DNA from: Streptomyces sp. NBC_01233
Lineage (GTDB): Bacteria > Actinomycetota > Actinomycetes > Streptomycetales > Streptomycetaceae
Assembly (NCBI RefSeq): GCF_035989305.1
Contig: NZ_CP108514.1
Coordinates: forward strand, 6,242,501-6,306,500
Length of the DNA stretch: 64,000 nucleotides
Direction of reading: 5' to 3'
Position 1 is the first letter of the stretch. Every line of letters begins with the position of its first letter. Below, piece by piece: positions 33,565 through 42,244 of this stretch. A program made the position numbers and the translations under genes. A model generated the notes under the pieces. The model searched no databases, was not told where the DNA came from, and worked only from the letters and a program-made list of their open reading frames with translations.

Positions 33565-33649
33565 CGCAGTTCTGGTCACCATCGAGCGGGGCGGCACCTC
33601 GTATGGGGCCTCTCGACACAGCCCTGCGCGATCAAGGAGACGTGGCGGT
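33565..33649 (-). repeat. dispersed repeat, copy A
   Basis: About 85 bp resembling the sequence at 35799-35879 in the same orientation (shared CGCAGTTCTGGTC, CGAGCGGGGCGGCA, CCTCTCG and CCTGCGCGATC). In copy B it is the 5' region of the methyltransferase gene; here it precedes nothing functional, suggesting a relic of a lost paralogue. Confidence 0.7.
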
Positions 33650-33732
33650 GCAGGTTCCGGCCCTCGCCTTGTTCGCTGTGCTGCCCGCCAAGGGGCGCTC
33701 AGGAGTCCTCCGCCGGATCTCTGGCGCGGACT

Positions 33733-34587
33733 CTAGAAGTCGTACACCACGAAGTCACAAATCGGTCGGTACCCAATCCGCTGATAGAGGCCGTTACTGG
33801 TGGGGTTGGCCAGATCCGCGAACAGCAGGACCTCCGCCGCGCCCGCGGCTAGGGCGGCCCGGCTCACCTCGACTGTCACGGCGCCCGCGTAGCCGCGTCC
33901 GCGCAGGTGGGCGGGGGTATAGACGGGGGCCACCCGGATCTGACCCGCGACCATGGGGGTCCTGCCCGCCATGGAGACGGGGGTGCCGTCCGGGGTTTCC
34001 CAGAGTGTGACGCGCTCGTGAGCGATGCGCGTGTCCGCCCACGAGCTGTTGTCCGCAGAGGGGGTTCCTCCGATGTCGGTGACGAACTCGCGGTGCCAGA
34101 GCATGAGTTGCTTGCAGTCCTGCTCACCTGCGACTCGCCCCCGGCCCTCAGGGATCGGCTCCGGTGGCGTGAGCGTGCCCAGGCGGTACAGGCGCTCCCG
34201 CTCGTGCACCGTCGGTATCGCGCCCGTGTGCCGCTGCCAAGCCTCGGCGAAGGAGGTGGCGGTGTCGTGGTCGGCGTTGACGCCGGGGAGGGGGTGGCCG
34301 AGATCGGCTAGGTGGGTGGCGAGGCTGTCGGCCTCTTCGTGGGGGAGGGGGGTGAGGGTCAGCCGGCGGGGCGGGGTATGGAAGAAGGTCCCGCGGACCT
34401 CGCCCGCCCGCTCCAGCAGGCCGAAGGAGGGGGCATCGGCGCCGTACGCATCCGCCCCGCGCGTACGCAGTGCCTCGGTCACCGTCAGCGGGACTGTGTG
34501 CAGGGCGGGACGCGACCGCAGGAAGTCTCCGGCGCGAGCGAGAAAGTCGTCGAGGTCTTCGGTGAGGTGCCAGCCATCCGGACTCAT
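33733..34587 (-). CDS. GNAT-family N-acetyltransferase (two-domain, FR47-like)
   Basis: 284 aa. The C-terminal ~100 residues carry the GNAT acetyl-CoA site (IRVAPVYTPAHLRGRGYAGAVTVEVSRAAL) and the end motif LLFADLANPTSNGLYQRIGY of the FR47/mycothiol-synthase-like branch. The N-terminal ~150 residues form a degenerate second GNAT-like half, which is typical of long members. Substrate unknown. It converges with the GNAT upstream. Confidence 0.87.
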   Translation of the reverse strand: MSPDGWHLTEDLDDFLARAGDFLRSRPALHTVPLTVTEALRTRGADAYGADAPSFGLLERAGEVRGTFFHTPPRRLTLTPLPHEEADSLATHLADLGHPLPGVNADHDTATSFAEAWQRHTGAIPTVHERERLYRLGTLTPPEPIPEGRGRVAGEQDCKQLMLWHREFVTDIGGTPSADNSSWADTRIAHERVTLWETPDGTPVSMAGRTPMVAGQIRVAPVYTPAHLRGRGYAGAVTVEVSRAALAAGAAEVLLFADLANPTSNGLYQRIGYRPICDFVVYDF

Positions 34588-34820
34588 ACCTCATGATCCC
34601 GCGTGCCGTCGGCGTGCGCTCGTGGTTTTCCGCTGGGAGAAGCGCGAACACGTCTGCGGTCAAGGGGCTGTCGCGGGTTCCTGAAAACTGACCCCGGGAG
34701 CCTCTGAGGTGCTGACCAAGTTGGGCCAGTTCAGCTCAGATCGTCGGGCCCCCACGCCCACGACGCCGATCCCCTGCTGGTGCCAGCGAAGAAGGAAGCC
34801 GCGCGGCTGGTGGCCGAGCT

Positions 34821-34961
34821 TCAGGCGGCCTGACGCGTCCGAAGGACTCGGGGGTATTCCCGGACCACCTGGTCGTCGACCTCGTACGCGAGGGCCTCGG
34901 TCAGCTCCCGCAGAGTCCGGGGTTGCCGGTGCCGACCCGCCACACTCCCACCGTGACCCAT
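34821..34961 (-). CDS. possible small protein, 46 aa
   Basis: An ATG frame (MGHGGSVAGRHRQPRTLREL) continues as a charged helix (LTEALAYEVDDQVVREYPRVL) to TGA. The helix looks coding, but the ribosome site is weak and an overlapping plus-strand frame also looks plausible. Could be the C-terminal relic of a larger gene. Confidence 0.3.
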   Translation of the reverse strand: MGHGGSVAGRHRQPRTLRELTEALAYEVDDQVVREYPRVLRTRQAA

Positions 34962-35007
34962 CCAGAAGGTTCCCTCTGGCATCAGCTGGACGGCCAGGCC
35001 CTGGAGG

Positions 35008-35784
35008 TCACGCCCGGATGGCGGTGGTGCACTCGATGTGCCGGACCTCGCGGAAGACCCCGGACGGTTCGAACTCGGCCAGGGCCGCCCGCAGATCCTT
35101 CTCGTACGCGTCCTTCCGGGCGCCGAGGACGGCAGGGCTGGTGTAGGAGAAGGAGAATTGCATGCCTACCAGGTCGTCCACCGTGAATGCCAGGGGCTGC
35201 TCGAAGGTTGTCGTGGAGAACCTCGAGAAGGTGGAGGCGGACAAGTACTGGTCGAGGGCGTCAGCTGGACGTGTGGCAGGCCCATAGGTCTGCCGGTAGC
35301 CGGGGCCAAGGTGGGTGGTTCCGACTCGCTCGATGACCTCGAGCCAGGTCGGCCGCTCGTATAGAGCAGCTCCGGAGACGAACGCGAGCCCGCCTGTCGG
35401 TGCGACGACGTGGTCGAGGTCGGCGAGGACCTTTCGCTGGTCCATCCATCCGATGGCCTTGCCCATGGTGCACAGCGCGATCGTCGGCAGCCCCATGCGG
35501 TTCAGCATGGTCGAGTCCCCGGCCCGCCAGGCGATGTTCGCCGCGCCCTGCTCGTGGGCGAGACGGATGCCTTCGGCGAGCATCGCCGGTTCGGGGTCCA
35601 CGGCGTGCACGACGGCCACGTGCGCAGCCAGGGGTAGAGCGATGGTTCCCGGCCCGCAGCCGAGGTCGAGCATGTGCTGGCTTCCATTGAGGCCGAACTG
35701 CGTTCGCAAGTGTTGGTAGAGGGCGTCCGGGTAGCCGGGCCGGAAGAGGGCGTAGTAGGGGGCGGCGGATGCGAACGTGCCCAC
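35008..35784 (-). CDS. class I SAM-dependent methyltransferase
   Basis: 258 aa from GTG 35784 (GAGAGGA about 8 bases upstream; the frame is open to 35982). Motif I MLDLGCGPGTIALPLA lies at about 38-53, motif II-like VHAVDPEPAML follows, and the substrate-side APYYALFRPGYPD start is typical of small-molecule methyltransferases in streptomycetes. The acceptor is unknown. A 27-aa relic of a similar N-terminus is found at 44964-45047, and a copy of the upstream region at 33565-33649. Confidence 0.87.
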   Translation of the reverse strand: MGTFASAAPYYALFRPGYPDALYQHLRTQFGLNGSQHMLDLGCGPGTIALPLAAHVAVVHAVDPEPAMLAEGIRLAHEQGAANIAWRAGDSTMLNRMGLPTIALCTMGKAIGWMDQRKVLADLDHVVAPTGGLAFVSGAALYERPTWLEVIERVGTTHLGPGYRQTYGPATRPADALDQYLSASTFSRFSTTTFEQPLAFTVDDLVGMQFSFSYTSPAVLGARKDAYEKDLRAALAEFEPSGVFREVRHIECTTAIRA

Positions 35785-35798
35785 GGGTGTGATCCTCT

Positions 35799-35879
35799 CG
35801 CAGTTCTGGTCGGTCTCGAGCGGGGCGGCATCGCCGAATTTGACCTCTCGGCAAAGCCCTGCGCGATCGAGGTGGCGGT
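35799..35879 (-). repeat. dispersed repeat, copy B (5' region of methyltransferase)
   Basis: Matches copy A at 33565-33649 with small gaps. It lies just upstream of the methyltransferase start and could include its promoter. The open frame through it (AGLCRE, TDQNCE) is shared in part with copy A (GDQNCE). Confidence 0.7.
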
Positions 35880-35914
35880 ACGAGGCCCGGCCTTTGCACT
35901 TGCCAGGGGGTGGC

Positions 35915-36349
35915 TCAGACCGGCTGCCCGTTGTGTTCCTCCGGGAATGCGCTGCCCCGGTGGACCATGGGGATGCGGTCAACTGCGGGAGCCTGGACTT
36001 GGATCACCAGGTAAGTGCTCAGGGCGTCCGGTAGGCGAGCGGCCACCCACCGGTGCACCCACGCCGCGAGCCACTGGCTGTCTGCGCGAGGATCGAACTC
36101 CCCGCCGTCCAGGTATCCCAGCTCTTCCATGTGAAGCGGGCCGCCGGGTCTGACGAGTTCCGCGGCGACCACTCGCAGCTGGTTGCCTGCGTCATCGGTG
36201 ACGAGGCCGGCCGGTGCGGTCAATTCCAGGGTGATCCGAAAGTCGTGCCCATGATGCTTGTTGCAGGGGTGAAAGGTGGGGAGTCTGGGCAGGGAATGGT
36301 AAGCGGCGACGTCCACTTGGTGGCTGAGGGTCATGGTGCCAGTCCTCAT
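35915..36349 (-). CDS. QueD/PTPS-like protein (6-carboxytetrahydropterin synthase fold)
   Basis: 144 aa. A zinc-site-like pattern AAYHSLPRLP, then CNKHHGHDFRI (Cys29, His33, His35), matches the H-C-HGH signature of 6-pyruvoyl/6-carboxy-tetrahydropterin synthases. The rest has the expected length and sheet-helix pattern (LSTYLVIQVQAPAV). In this family the Cys is catalytic and the histidines bind zinc. It overlaps the stop of the next upstream gene by 4 bases. No other preQ0 gene (queC, queE, folE) is in the window, so the role in a deazaguanine or pterin pathway is open. Confidence 0.72.
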   Translation of the reverse strand: MRTGTMTLSHQVDVAAYHSLPRLPTFHPCNKHHGHDFRITLELTAPAGLVTDDAGNQLRVVAAELVRPGGPLHMEELGYLDGGEFDPRADSQWLAAWVHRWVAARLPDALSTYLVIQVQAPAVDRIPMVHRGSAFPEEHNGQPV

Positions 36350-36744
36350 GCATCTGCTCCCGTAGCCGCGTCCAAGTCTGCCGAAGTCGTTGCTTCACGG
36401 GTCTGCTTCAGGTCTTCCACGATGCGCTCGGCGGCGCCGTCGCCGTGATCCCGGTCGTAGCGGCCGGTGTCCAGTTCGGAGCCGGTGATCGAGACGTACA
36501 TAGGGCGGCCCTGAAGGTAATTGATGAACAAGTTGCCGAAGGCGTCGGCATACGGCAGGTCCGAGGGCGGCGCCTGCCGCACAGAGATCGTTGGCACCTC
36601 ATCGAGCAGCCTCCGCGCCTCGTCGACATTCAGCTGCCTATCACTGCCCTCGGCCGCCATGCCCAGCCCGACGGGCTGGGCATGGTTGTACAGGGCGGCA
36701 ACAACGGCGGCAGGTTCGAGTCCCGTTATGTCGATGGTGGCCAT
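36346..36744 (-). CDS. hypothetical protein, 132 aa
   Basis: ATG without an obvious ribosome site. The product is an alpha/beta protein (LEPAAVVAALYNHAQPVGLGM, VDEARRLLDEVP, and MYVSITGSELDTGRYDRDHGDG). Coupled by an ATGA overlap to the QueD-like gene. It resembles small proteins predicted to sit beside QueD-like genes, but no family could be named. Confidence 0.7.
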   Translation of the reverse strand: MATIDITGLEPAAVVAALYNHAQPVGLGMAAEGSDRQLNVDEARRLLDEVPTISVRQAPPSDLPYADAFGNLFINYLQGRPMYVSITGSELDTGRYDRDHGDGAAERIVEDLKQTREATTSADLDAATGADA

Positions 36745-36833
36745 AGGGGGAGTCTGCCACTGGACTGGCGCGCAGACTTCGGGTTCGATCAGTTCGGCCG
36801 CCACCGTGCCGGTCACCGAGGGCGGGCGGAGGC

Positions 36834-37625
36834 TCAGGCGGCGATCGTCTCCTGGGCCTTGCGTAGCCGCGCCGTGCAGGGGGCGTGCGGCCCCAGGGCT
36901 CGCTCGCCGGCAGCCAGGTTTTCCTCCGCCAAGGTCAGGGCCTCGGTCGTGCGGCCGGCGGCGTGCAGGGTGAGCGCGAGATCGGAACGCAGGAGCAGGG
37001 TGTGCGGATGATCGGGGCCCAGCTGCTCCACGCGCATGACGAGCGTCTTGCGGGCCACTTCTTCGGCTTCCTCGTACTGGCCGCTCTTGCGGAGGGCGAC
37101 GACGAGGAGGTTGCGGGCGGAGGCGGCGTGGGTGGAGCCGTCCAGGGCCATGACGACGGCACGGGCCAGCGTGTCCGCGTGCGGGGTGCCGGAGGACACA
37201 GTCACCCAGGCGCTCGCCAGCAGGGCCCCGCGGGTGACGTCGTGGCCGACTCCGAGTGCGCTCTGGCCGAGGCGGAATGCCTCGCGGGCCAGGGCGTTGG
37301 CCTCGATCCAGCGGCCCTGTTCGCCGATGGCCTCGGCCAGGCGCGCCAGCGTGTCGATGGTCTCCGGCGCGCTCGGGCCGAGCGCCTTGCCCCGACCCGC
37401 CAGAGCCCTGCGCAGGTGGTACTCGCCCTCGGCGTACCGCTCGAGGCCGTACAGCGTCAGCGCGAACCCGTGCAGCACCCGGCACAGGGCTTCGTCGGTG
37501 TCCGCGACCGCGGCGAGCGCGGTGACCACGCTGTCGTATAACCGCTCTGATTCGCTGAGCCGGCCCTGGTGGCGGGCTTGTTCGGCCTGTACCAGGGTCT
37601 CTTCCAGAGGCGGTGTGAGCGGCAT
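36834..37625 (-). CDS. TPR (kinesin-light-chain-like) protein
   Basis: 263 aa, fully helical TPR array: LRRALAGRGKALGPSAPETI, VARKTLVMRVEQLGPDHPHT and LAEENLAAGERALGPHAPCT are typical TPR_12/kinesin-light-chain-like repeats. No HTH or nucleotide-binding domain is visible at either end, so this is a stand-alone TPR scaffold. It is 89 bp upstream of the QueD-like pair and probably in the same transcript. Confidence 0.83.
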   Translation of the reverse strand: MPLTPPLEETLVQAEQARHQGRLSESERLYDSVVTALAAVADTDEALCRVLHGFALTLYGLERYAEGEYHLRRALAGRGKALGPSAPETIDTLARLAEAIGEQGRWIEANALAREAFRLGQSALGVGHDVTRGALLASAWVTVSSGTPHADTLARAVVMALDGSTHAASARNLLVVALRKSGQYEEAEEVARKTLVMRVEQLGPDHPHTLLLRSDLALTLHAAGRTTEALTLAEENLAAGERALGPHAPCTARLRKAQETIAA

Positions 37626-37690
37626 CAGCGGTGCTCCTTCGTGAATGGATCTTGTATGGGCTATGGGGTTCGAGCTGCTTGCCGGTGAGT

Positions 37691-37909
37691 TCAGACCCCG
37701 CAGCCGAGGGGGAGCACGGCGATCGGTGTCCAGGAGATGTCCCAGGCGCTGCGGCAGCCGTCGAGGGGCTGTTGGGTGAACGTCACGTCGAGCAGGTGCA
37801 GGCGGGAGATGGTGACCGGGACCCGCCGCGGGGTGATGGCGCGCAGGGTGCTGTTGAGGGGGTCGGAGTCGGCGGTGCCCCAGCTGTACCCGAGCTTGTA
37901 GGTAGGGTT
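37691..37909 (-). pseudogene. 2H-phosphoesterase (2'-5' RNA ligase) C-terminal remnant
   Basis: The 73-residue frame (LGYSWGTADSDPLNS, then ISRLHLLDVT and ISWTPIAVLPLG) matches the last third of 2'-5' RNA-ligase-family proteins such as the one at 42245-42883 (SVHLVDVT ... WEHLAAIPL). The N-terminal H-x-T motif and the second one are absent (PTYKLGYSW where PHxTLxYS is expected). A relic of a fifth family member in the window. Confidence 0.6.
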
Positions 37910-38009
37910 TGCGGCTGACCGTTGACCGACGTCCTGCCCTGCTTGGTCAGCACCACCCCGGGCCTCGTAGCCGGTCGCTGCGACTCCCTTAGTGCGCATG
38001 GTCATGACA

Positions 38010-38594
38010 TCAGTGCACCGAATGCGCCTCACCGAGTTCGGGAAGAAGGTCCTGGCTGCCGCTTGCTGTCAGAGGGCGGCCGAGATCAGCGAGCGCATTG
38101 TGCGGGAAGCCGTCGCGCAGCAACGGCAGGGTCCGGTCGAAGTCCTGTAGCAGTCCACCGCCCTCAACGGGCCATAGCCGGGAGTTGGCAACGGGGATGC
38201 CGACGTATGCCCGGCCTGGTGCGTCATCCCAGGTCGGGTCCAGCACTGTCCCGTCGGGACGCACGATCCAGGCGTGAGGGAGGTAGACGTCGAGCCCGGC
38301 ATGGGTGAGGGCGAACCCCTCGGCGTACACCACTCCTTCGTCACGGTGAGCCCGGGCGTAGCGGGCCGCGTTGCTGTAGCAGAGCCGGTCAGGCATGCCG
38401 ACCAGATTGTCGAGGCTGGTCGCAGGGGTGAACCGACGGCCCAAGGCCAGCAGGAGATGGAACTGGCTCCGGTAGCTCCAGCTCGCGGGTATGTGGTAGG
38501 CGTCCTGGGAGAGCTCGGCGAATTGGCGGATGTAGTCAATGAGGCCGTCTTCGGCAGCGCTGAGAGACGCGGTCTGAGAGGCGCTGTCCGACAT
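38010..38594 (-). CDS. transglutaminase-like cysteine-protease-fold protein
   Basis: 194 aa from ATG 38594 (GGAG 5-9 bases upstream). LCYSNAARYARAH with Cys72, then VYLPHAWIVRPDGTVLDPTWDD with His107 and Asp119, matches the Cys-His-Asp triad of transglutaminase-like hypothetical proteins. Function and substrate unknown; possibly a peptidase or amidotransferase-type activity. No signal peptide. The gene ends beside the 2H remnant. Confidence 0.75.
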   Translation of the reverse strand: MSDSASQTASLSAAEDGLIDYIRQFAELSQDAYHIPASWSYRSQFHLLLALGRRFTPATSLDNLVGMPDRLCYSNAARYARAHRDEGVVYAEGFALTHAGLDVYLPHAWIVRPDGTVLDPTWDDAPGRAYVGIPVANSRLWPVEGGGLLQDFDRTLPLLRDGFPHNALADLGRPLTASGSQDLLPELGEAHSVH

Positions 38595-38864
38595 GCTGCT
38601 CCAGTTCTCCGATGACTTCGCACGGTGCAAGTACGCATCTTCCCGTACTCGGGAGTTTCGTCGCGACAGAACCTGGTCCTTCGTCGATGCTCCAGCTCGG
38701 TCCCGGGGCCACTCCAGGCCCGCAGGCGCCTCCCGCAGATGTCAGGGCGCTGGTTGAGCCAGCGTTGAGACCGTTCCGGCCAAGTCGCCAGTCAAACACG
38801 TGCTGCGTGCATCGACTCGATAGGTTCGCCAGGTCATCCACATGATCACATTCAGGGGGGAACC

Positions 38865-40178
38865 TTGCGTTTACGGGGAAAGCTGCTCACCGTTCTGTCA
38901 GCCGCGGTGGCCTTGGTGCTGCCGCTGGCGGCGGCGTCGCCAGCCGCTGCGAGTGCGCCGGTGCAGAGTTGTAACGAGACCCATCAGGCCCGCATCTTCT
39001 TCTGGGCAGTGGCCTGTACTCAGGCCGGCCAGCCGGTGATCGGCGCATTCGCGACCTGGCGCAACGTGCCCATCACCTTCACCAGCGGAGGCAGCGCCGG
39101 GACCTCGGAGGCATCGAACTACCTGCGGATGGTCCCGAACACCGAAGGCGGCATGTTCGCCAACTCCATCGCGGTCGGCCTCTACGCCGAGAAGACCGGT
39201 GCGACGACCCGCTCGTACGGCCCGCGCTGGACCGAGCTGGGCAACAGCGGCGGGAAAACGAAGGCGATCACGGCCGGGGTCAACCCGACTGCCACGGACA
39301 ACGCGAACCACACCTATATGACGGTCCGGCAGGCCAGTGGCGCCCAGTGGGACGTGCTGTACGACTTCAACTGGGTCGGCAGCACCACGGACCAGCTCAA
39401 GGTCCCGCGGGGGAACTCCAACCGGATCGACATCGGGCTGGAGGTGAGGGGGCCGCAGTACGTCACGGTCCCGCTGATCTCGAGCAGGGTCCAGTTCATG
39501 GCGGAGAACAAGACCTGGTACCGGGCCGCGACCGCGGATACCGCCCAGGTCACAACCCTGGGGATCTGCGGGAAATCGAGGGACATTCCCTCCGACCCGA
39601 CGGCCGTGTACACCGCACCGTACTGCTTCAAGGCGAAGCTGACGGACGGCACGAAGTTCACCCAGTGGAGCGCGAGCAAACCCGGCCCCACCACCCTGGC
39701 CACGCTACTTCCCGCACCGGTCCCGTCGACTGGAACCCTCAACGGCGTCGACCAGGAGGCCCTGTCGCAGTGCATAGCCAACGCCCCGGACTCCTGCCTG
39801 ACCTCGGTCCCTGGCCTGTCCGCATGCGTACAGACGGCCAAGGTCTGCAACGCCGCCGCCCTCCAGCCCTCCCCAGAGACCGCTCCGCTCGCCAGCAGTG
39901 TCCCGGTGAGCGTTGACGACATCGGCGTCCGGGCCGCTGCGTCATTCGGCGTCGCTAAGGACACGCTGCGTGTGACGACGGCGACCACGCTGCCCGCGCC
40001 CGCAGGTACCGCCGAGCTGGCCCTCCAGTTGGCTGCCGCCGTGGTGACCGTGGAGTCCTCGGCGTCCACCCGCGGACTTGAGCAGCGCGGTCTGACCTTC
40101 AGCGGATTCCGCGCTACCTACTCGGCGGCCACCGGCCAGCTCCTGGATGCCTGCTGGGGGCAGATGTGCCGCTCCTGA
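38865..40178 (+). CDS. secreted beta-rich protein, unknown function
   Basis: 437 aa. TTG with AGGGGGG 5 bases upstream. Signal peptide at 1-30 (LSAAVALVLPLAAASPAAASA). The mature protein is Thr/Ser/Asn-rich and beta-sheet rich, with paired cysteines (SCNETHQ, VACTQ, GICGKS, YCFKAK, QCIANAPDSC, SACVQTAKVC and CWGQMC). Those near 325-340 (NAPDSCLTSV, LSACVQTAKVC) could form a small disulfide knot. It lacks an LPxTG/LAxTG end. It lies 44 bp before a secreted DNase gene, so they are likely one unit. Confidence 0.8.
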   Translation: MRLRGKLLTVLSAAVALVLPLAAASPAAASAPVQSCNETHQARIFFWAVACTQAGQPVIGAFATWRNVPITFTSGGSAGTSEASNYLRMVPNTEGGMFANSIAVGLYAEKTGATTRSYGPRWTELGNSGGKTKAITAGVNPTATDNANHTYMTVRQASGAQWDVLYDFNWVGSTTDQLKVPRGNSNRIDIGLEVRGPQYVTVPLISSRVQFMAENKTWYRAATADTAQVTTLGICGKSRDIPSDPTAVYTAPYCFKAKLTDGTKFTQWSASKPGPTTLATLLPAPVPSTGTLNGVDQEALSQCIANAPDSCLTSVPGLSACVQTAKVCNAAALQPSPETAPLASSVPVSVDDIGVRAAASFGVAKDTLRVTTATTLPAPAGTAELALQLAAAVVTVESSASTRGLEQRGLTFSGFRATYSAATGQLLDACWGQMCRS

Positions 40179-40222
40179 CCACCACCCACGTGTCCGCACC
40201 ATCCTCAGAGCAGGAGATCGCA

Positions 40223-41398
40223 GTGCCCGACGCCCACCCGCCCCGGTCCAGGCGAGCCCCGCGGCGCCGGACGGCGACAGTGATCCTTTCCGCGCTGCTC
40301 GTGTTCGTGGCCGGCCTCACAACAGCAGGCCCGGCCGGCGCGACGATACCCTCGCAGCCCGGTTCGACCGCCACGACCGTGCTTGGCCCGGAGGATGAGG
40401 ACCTGCGCACCGAATGCGCTACCCGCCCGGAGGCGAAGACCCGCAAGGGGTGGATCAAGAACCGCTTCGAGGCATGCGTGCACCAGCCTGTCTACCTCAA
40501 GCTCATCGACGACAAGAAGCGCCTGCGAGGCGAGCTCTGGTTCGACCTGTGGATTCTCGGCTTCACCTACGACGGATCCCGGCGTGTCGACTACACCAGC
40601 AGCATCGAGAACATCAAGGCCAAGGCGGTCGCCGGCGAGAACCCGGCCACGTGGAAGATCGACCAGAACTTCAGCCACTCCATCAACGCCTCTGCCAGCG
40701 GCCCTAACCCCAGGATGACCAAGCCGGCCGTCACCAGCCGCAGCGAGACCATCGCCCAGTGGAAGGCCAAGCCCTTCTGGCAGCTCAACTACACCTCGCC
40801 CGACACGGGCAAGCTCGATGCGGCCAACACCCAGATCGTCTCCGGGATGGTCTCCCTCGAGATGCGGGTGTCCTCGCCCACCGCCGTACCGTGGTCGGAT
40901 CCCGTCATGGCCTACTCCAGCGTCCGCTTCGACTACGCCGGACCGACCGCGGGCAAGTTCAAGGGCACCGTGTTCACCGAAGCCCGCGTCGAACTCGTGA
41001 TGAGCCTGAAGGACCCGGCCGTCAACGAGAGCGCCCGGCACATCCTCGACGCACAGACGCTTCCCGAACGCACCTTCCCGTCTTTCCCCGGCAAGTCTGT
41101 GCCCGGAGGCTCCACCCCGCTCCACCGCCTCATCGACAAGACCGCGCAGGACAAGAACCGCGACGCTGCGATCGCCACGTGCAAGGACGTGTGGGGTGAC
41201 TACAGCGGAACGAAGCTCCAGTGCGACGAGTACCCCTTCGCCTCGACGAAGGAGGGGGCCGCAGCTCCGGGCAAGCGCTTCTCCGCCCGCCTCATCGACG
41301 GAGGCGACAACGAGACCGGCGGCCGACGCCTCAATGAGATGTACACCCTGAACCGTATCCTCAACGGAGACGCGTTCTACGTGAAAATCACGCCCTGA
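40223..41398 (+). CDS. secreted NucA/NucB-type deoxyribonuclease domain protein
   Basis: 391 aa; GTG with AGGAG 6 bases upstream. N-terminus: basic (RSRRAPRRR), a hydrophobic core and GPAGAT, probably cleaved about residue 40. The middle (100-310) is an uncharacterised beta-rich region. The C-terminal domain has QCDEYPFASTKEG at about 333-345, then a run ending NEMYTLNRILNGDAFYVKI, matching the NucA/NucB extracellular DNase pattern (CDEWP... and N...GD.F.V). The family hydrolyses DNA in the medium or acts as a toxin. The next gene encodes a very acidic protein. Confidence 0.83.
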   Translation: MPDAHPPRSRRAPRRRTATVILSALLVFVAGLTTAGPAGATIPSQPGSTATTVLGPEDEDLRTECATRPEAKTRKGWIKNRFEACVHQPVYLKLIDDKKRLRGELWFDLWILGFTYDGSRRVDYTSSIENIKAKAVAGENPATWKIDQNFSHSINASASGPNPRMTKPAVTSRSETIAQWKAKPFWQLNYTSPDTGKLDAANTQIVSGMVSLEMRVSSPTAVPWSDPVMAYSSVRFDYAGPTAGKFKGTVFTEARVELVMSLKDPAVNESARHILDAQTLPERTFPSFPGKSVPGGSTPLHRLIDKTAQDKNRDAAIATCKDVWGDYSGTKLQCDEYPFASTKEGAAAPGKRFSARLIDGGDNETGGRRLNEMYTLNRILNGDAFYVKITP

Positions 41399-41415
41399 TC
41401 ACTGACGGAGCTCCC

Positions 41416-41943
41416 GTGCCCCTCATCGCCGAGTACAGCACCACAGCCCGCCCGGACCGCGGCATCGTGCAGGTCTACGACGCCGACGCCTACCTTGGCG
41501 ACGACGAGACGCTGGCCCGGTCGAGGACCGAGGTGGTCGCCGGAAACGGATACCACCTCTACCTGCACAGCCTCCAAGCCGACATCGAAGTCCAGGTCAC
41601 CATCAAGGTCTGGGACGGCCCTCAAAAGCCCCCGGAAGACATCGAGGGCACCGTTGCCCTCACCCTGGAATCAGAAACCGGGCAGCTCGTCGTCAACCAG
41701 CTCACCTACGGGCCGGCAGGCGTCATGGAACTTCCCAGGCCTGGCGTGTACGACGGGCAGGCGACCTGGAGCGGACGCGACGCCATGGCCGCCTACTGCG
41801 ACACGAGCCACCGACGCTCCGTCGAAGAGGAATGGAGCCCGGAACGGCTCCGCGCCGCGTGGCAGCAGTGCCCCGCAACTGAGCAGTACACCCTCGACCT
41901 CTGGTTCGTAAGGGAGTCTGAAGACGAAGAGGACGAGGAGTAG
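41416..41943 (+). CDS. acidic hypothetical protein, possible DNase immunity partner
   Basis: 175 aa, GTG with ACGGAG about 8 bases upstream, 17 bp after the DNase stop. No signal peptide, so cytoplasmic. Beta-rich first half ([34 protein letters not shown]) and a C-terminus ending ESEDEEDEE. The adjacency to a secreted nuclease and strong negative charge fit an immunity protein that mimics DNA, but no immunity family is recognised and other roles are possible. Confidence 0.78.
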   Translation: MPLIAEYSTTARPDRGIVQVYDADAYLGDDETLARSRTEVVAGNGYHLYLHSLQADIEVQVTIKVWDGPQKPPEDIEGTVALTLESETGQLVVNQLTYGPAGVMELPRPGVYDGQATWSGRDAMAAYCDTSHRRSVEEEWSPERLRAAWQQCPATEQYTLDLWFVRESEDEEDEE

Positions 41944-42244
41944 CCCTCGGCGGCTCTTTGAAATCCTGGGACGGGGACCACGCCGTCACCGCCCACGAGG
42001 GGCTCACGGCCAGAGCACCCCCGTCGCACCCAGTCCGGGGCTGGCCGTACGAAGCGTCATCGCCGCCCCAGCCCTGCCCCGGGGGACGCCCGGTCCCACG
42101 AGCACGTCCTTCGCGCCGGCCTCAACCCAGCGCGAAGGGCGCGTGCTTCTTCGACCAGCTTCGGTGCGGACCACGCTGCACTGCATGACCGAGGGCACCC
42201 AAGGCGGTCAGTTGAACGAAGCCAAGGGGGTACGTTCCCTCGTC
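41944..42244. promoter_or_regulatory. 301-bp intergenic region with a hairpin and a leaderless-type promoter
   Basis: A perfect 8-bp stem CTTCGCGC / GCGCGAAG with a 13-base loop lies at 42109-42137 and may end the DNase unit. A -10-like TACGTT at 42231-42236 lies 8 bases before ATG 42245, which lacks a ribosome site: probably a leaderless promoter. Confidence 0.55.

Noticed and set aside
34709..35146. Plus-strand 145-aa frame antisense to the methyltransferase end
   Set aside because: Low-complexity Arg/Pro-rich translation with no start context; overlaps a well supported minus-strand gene.
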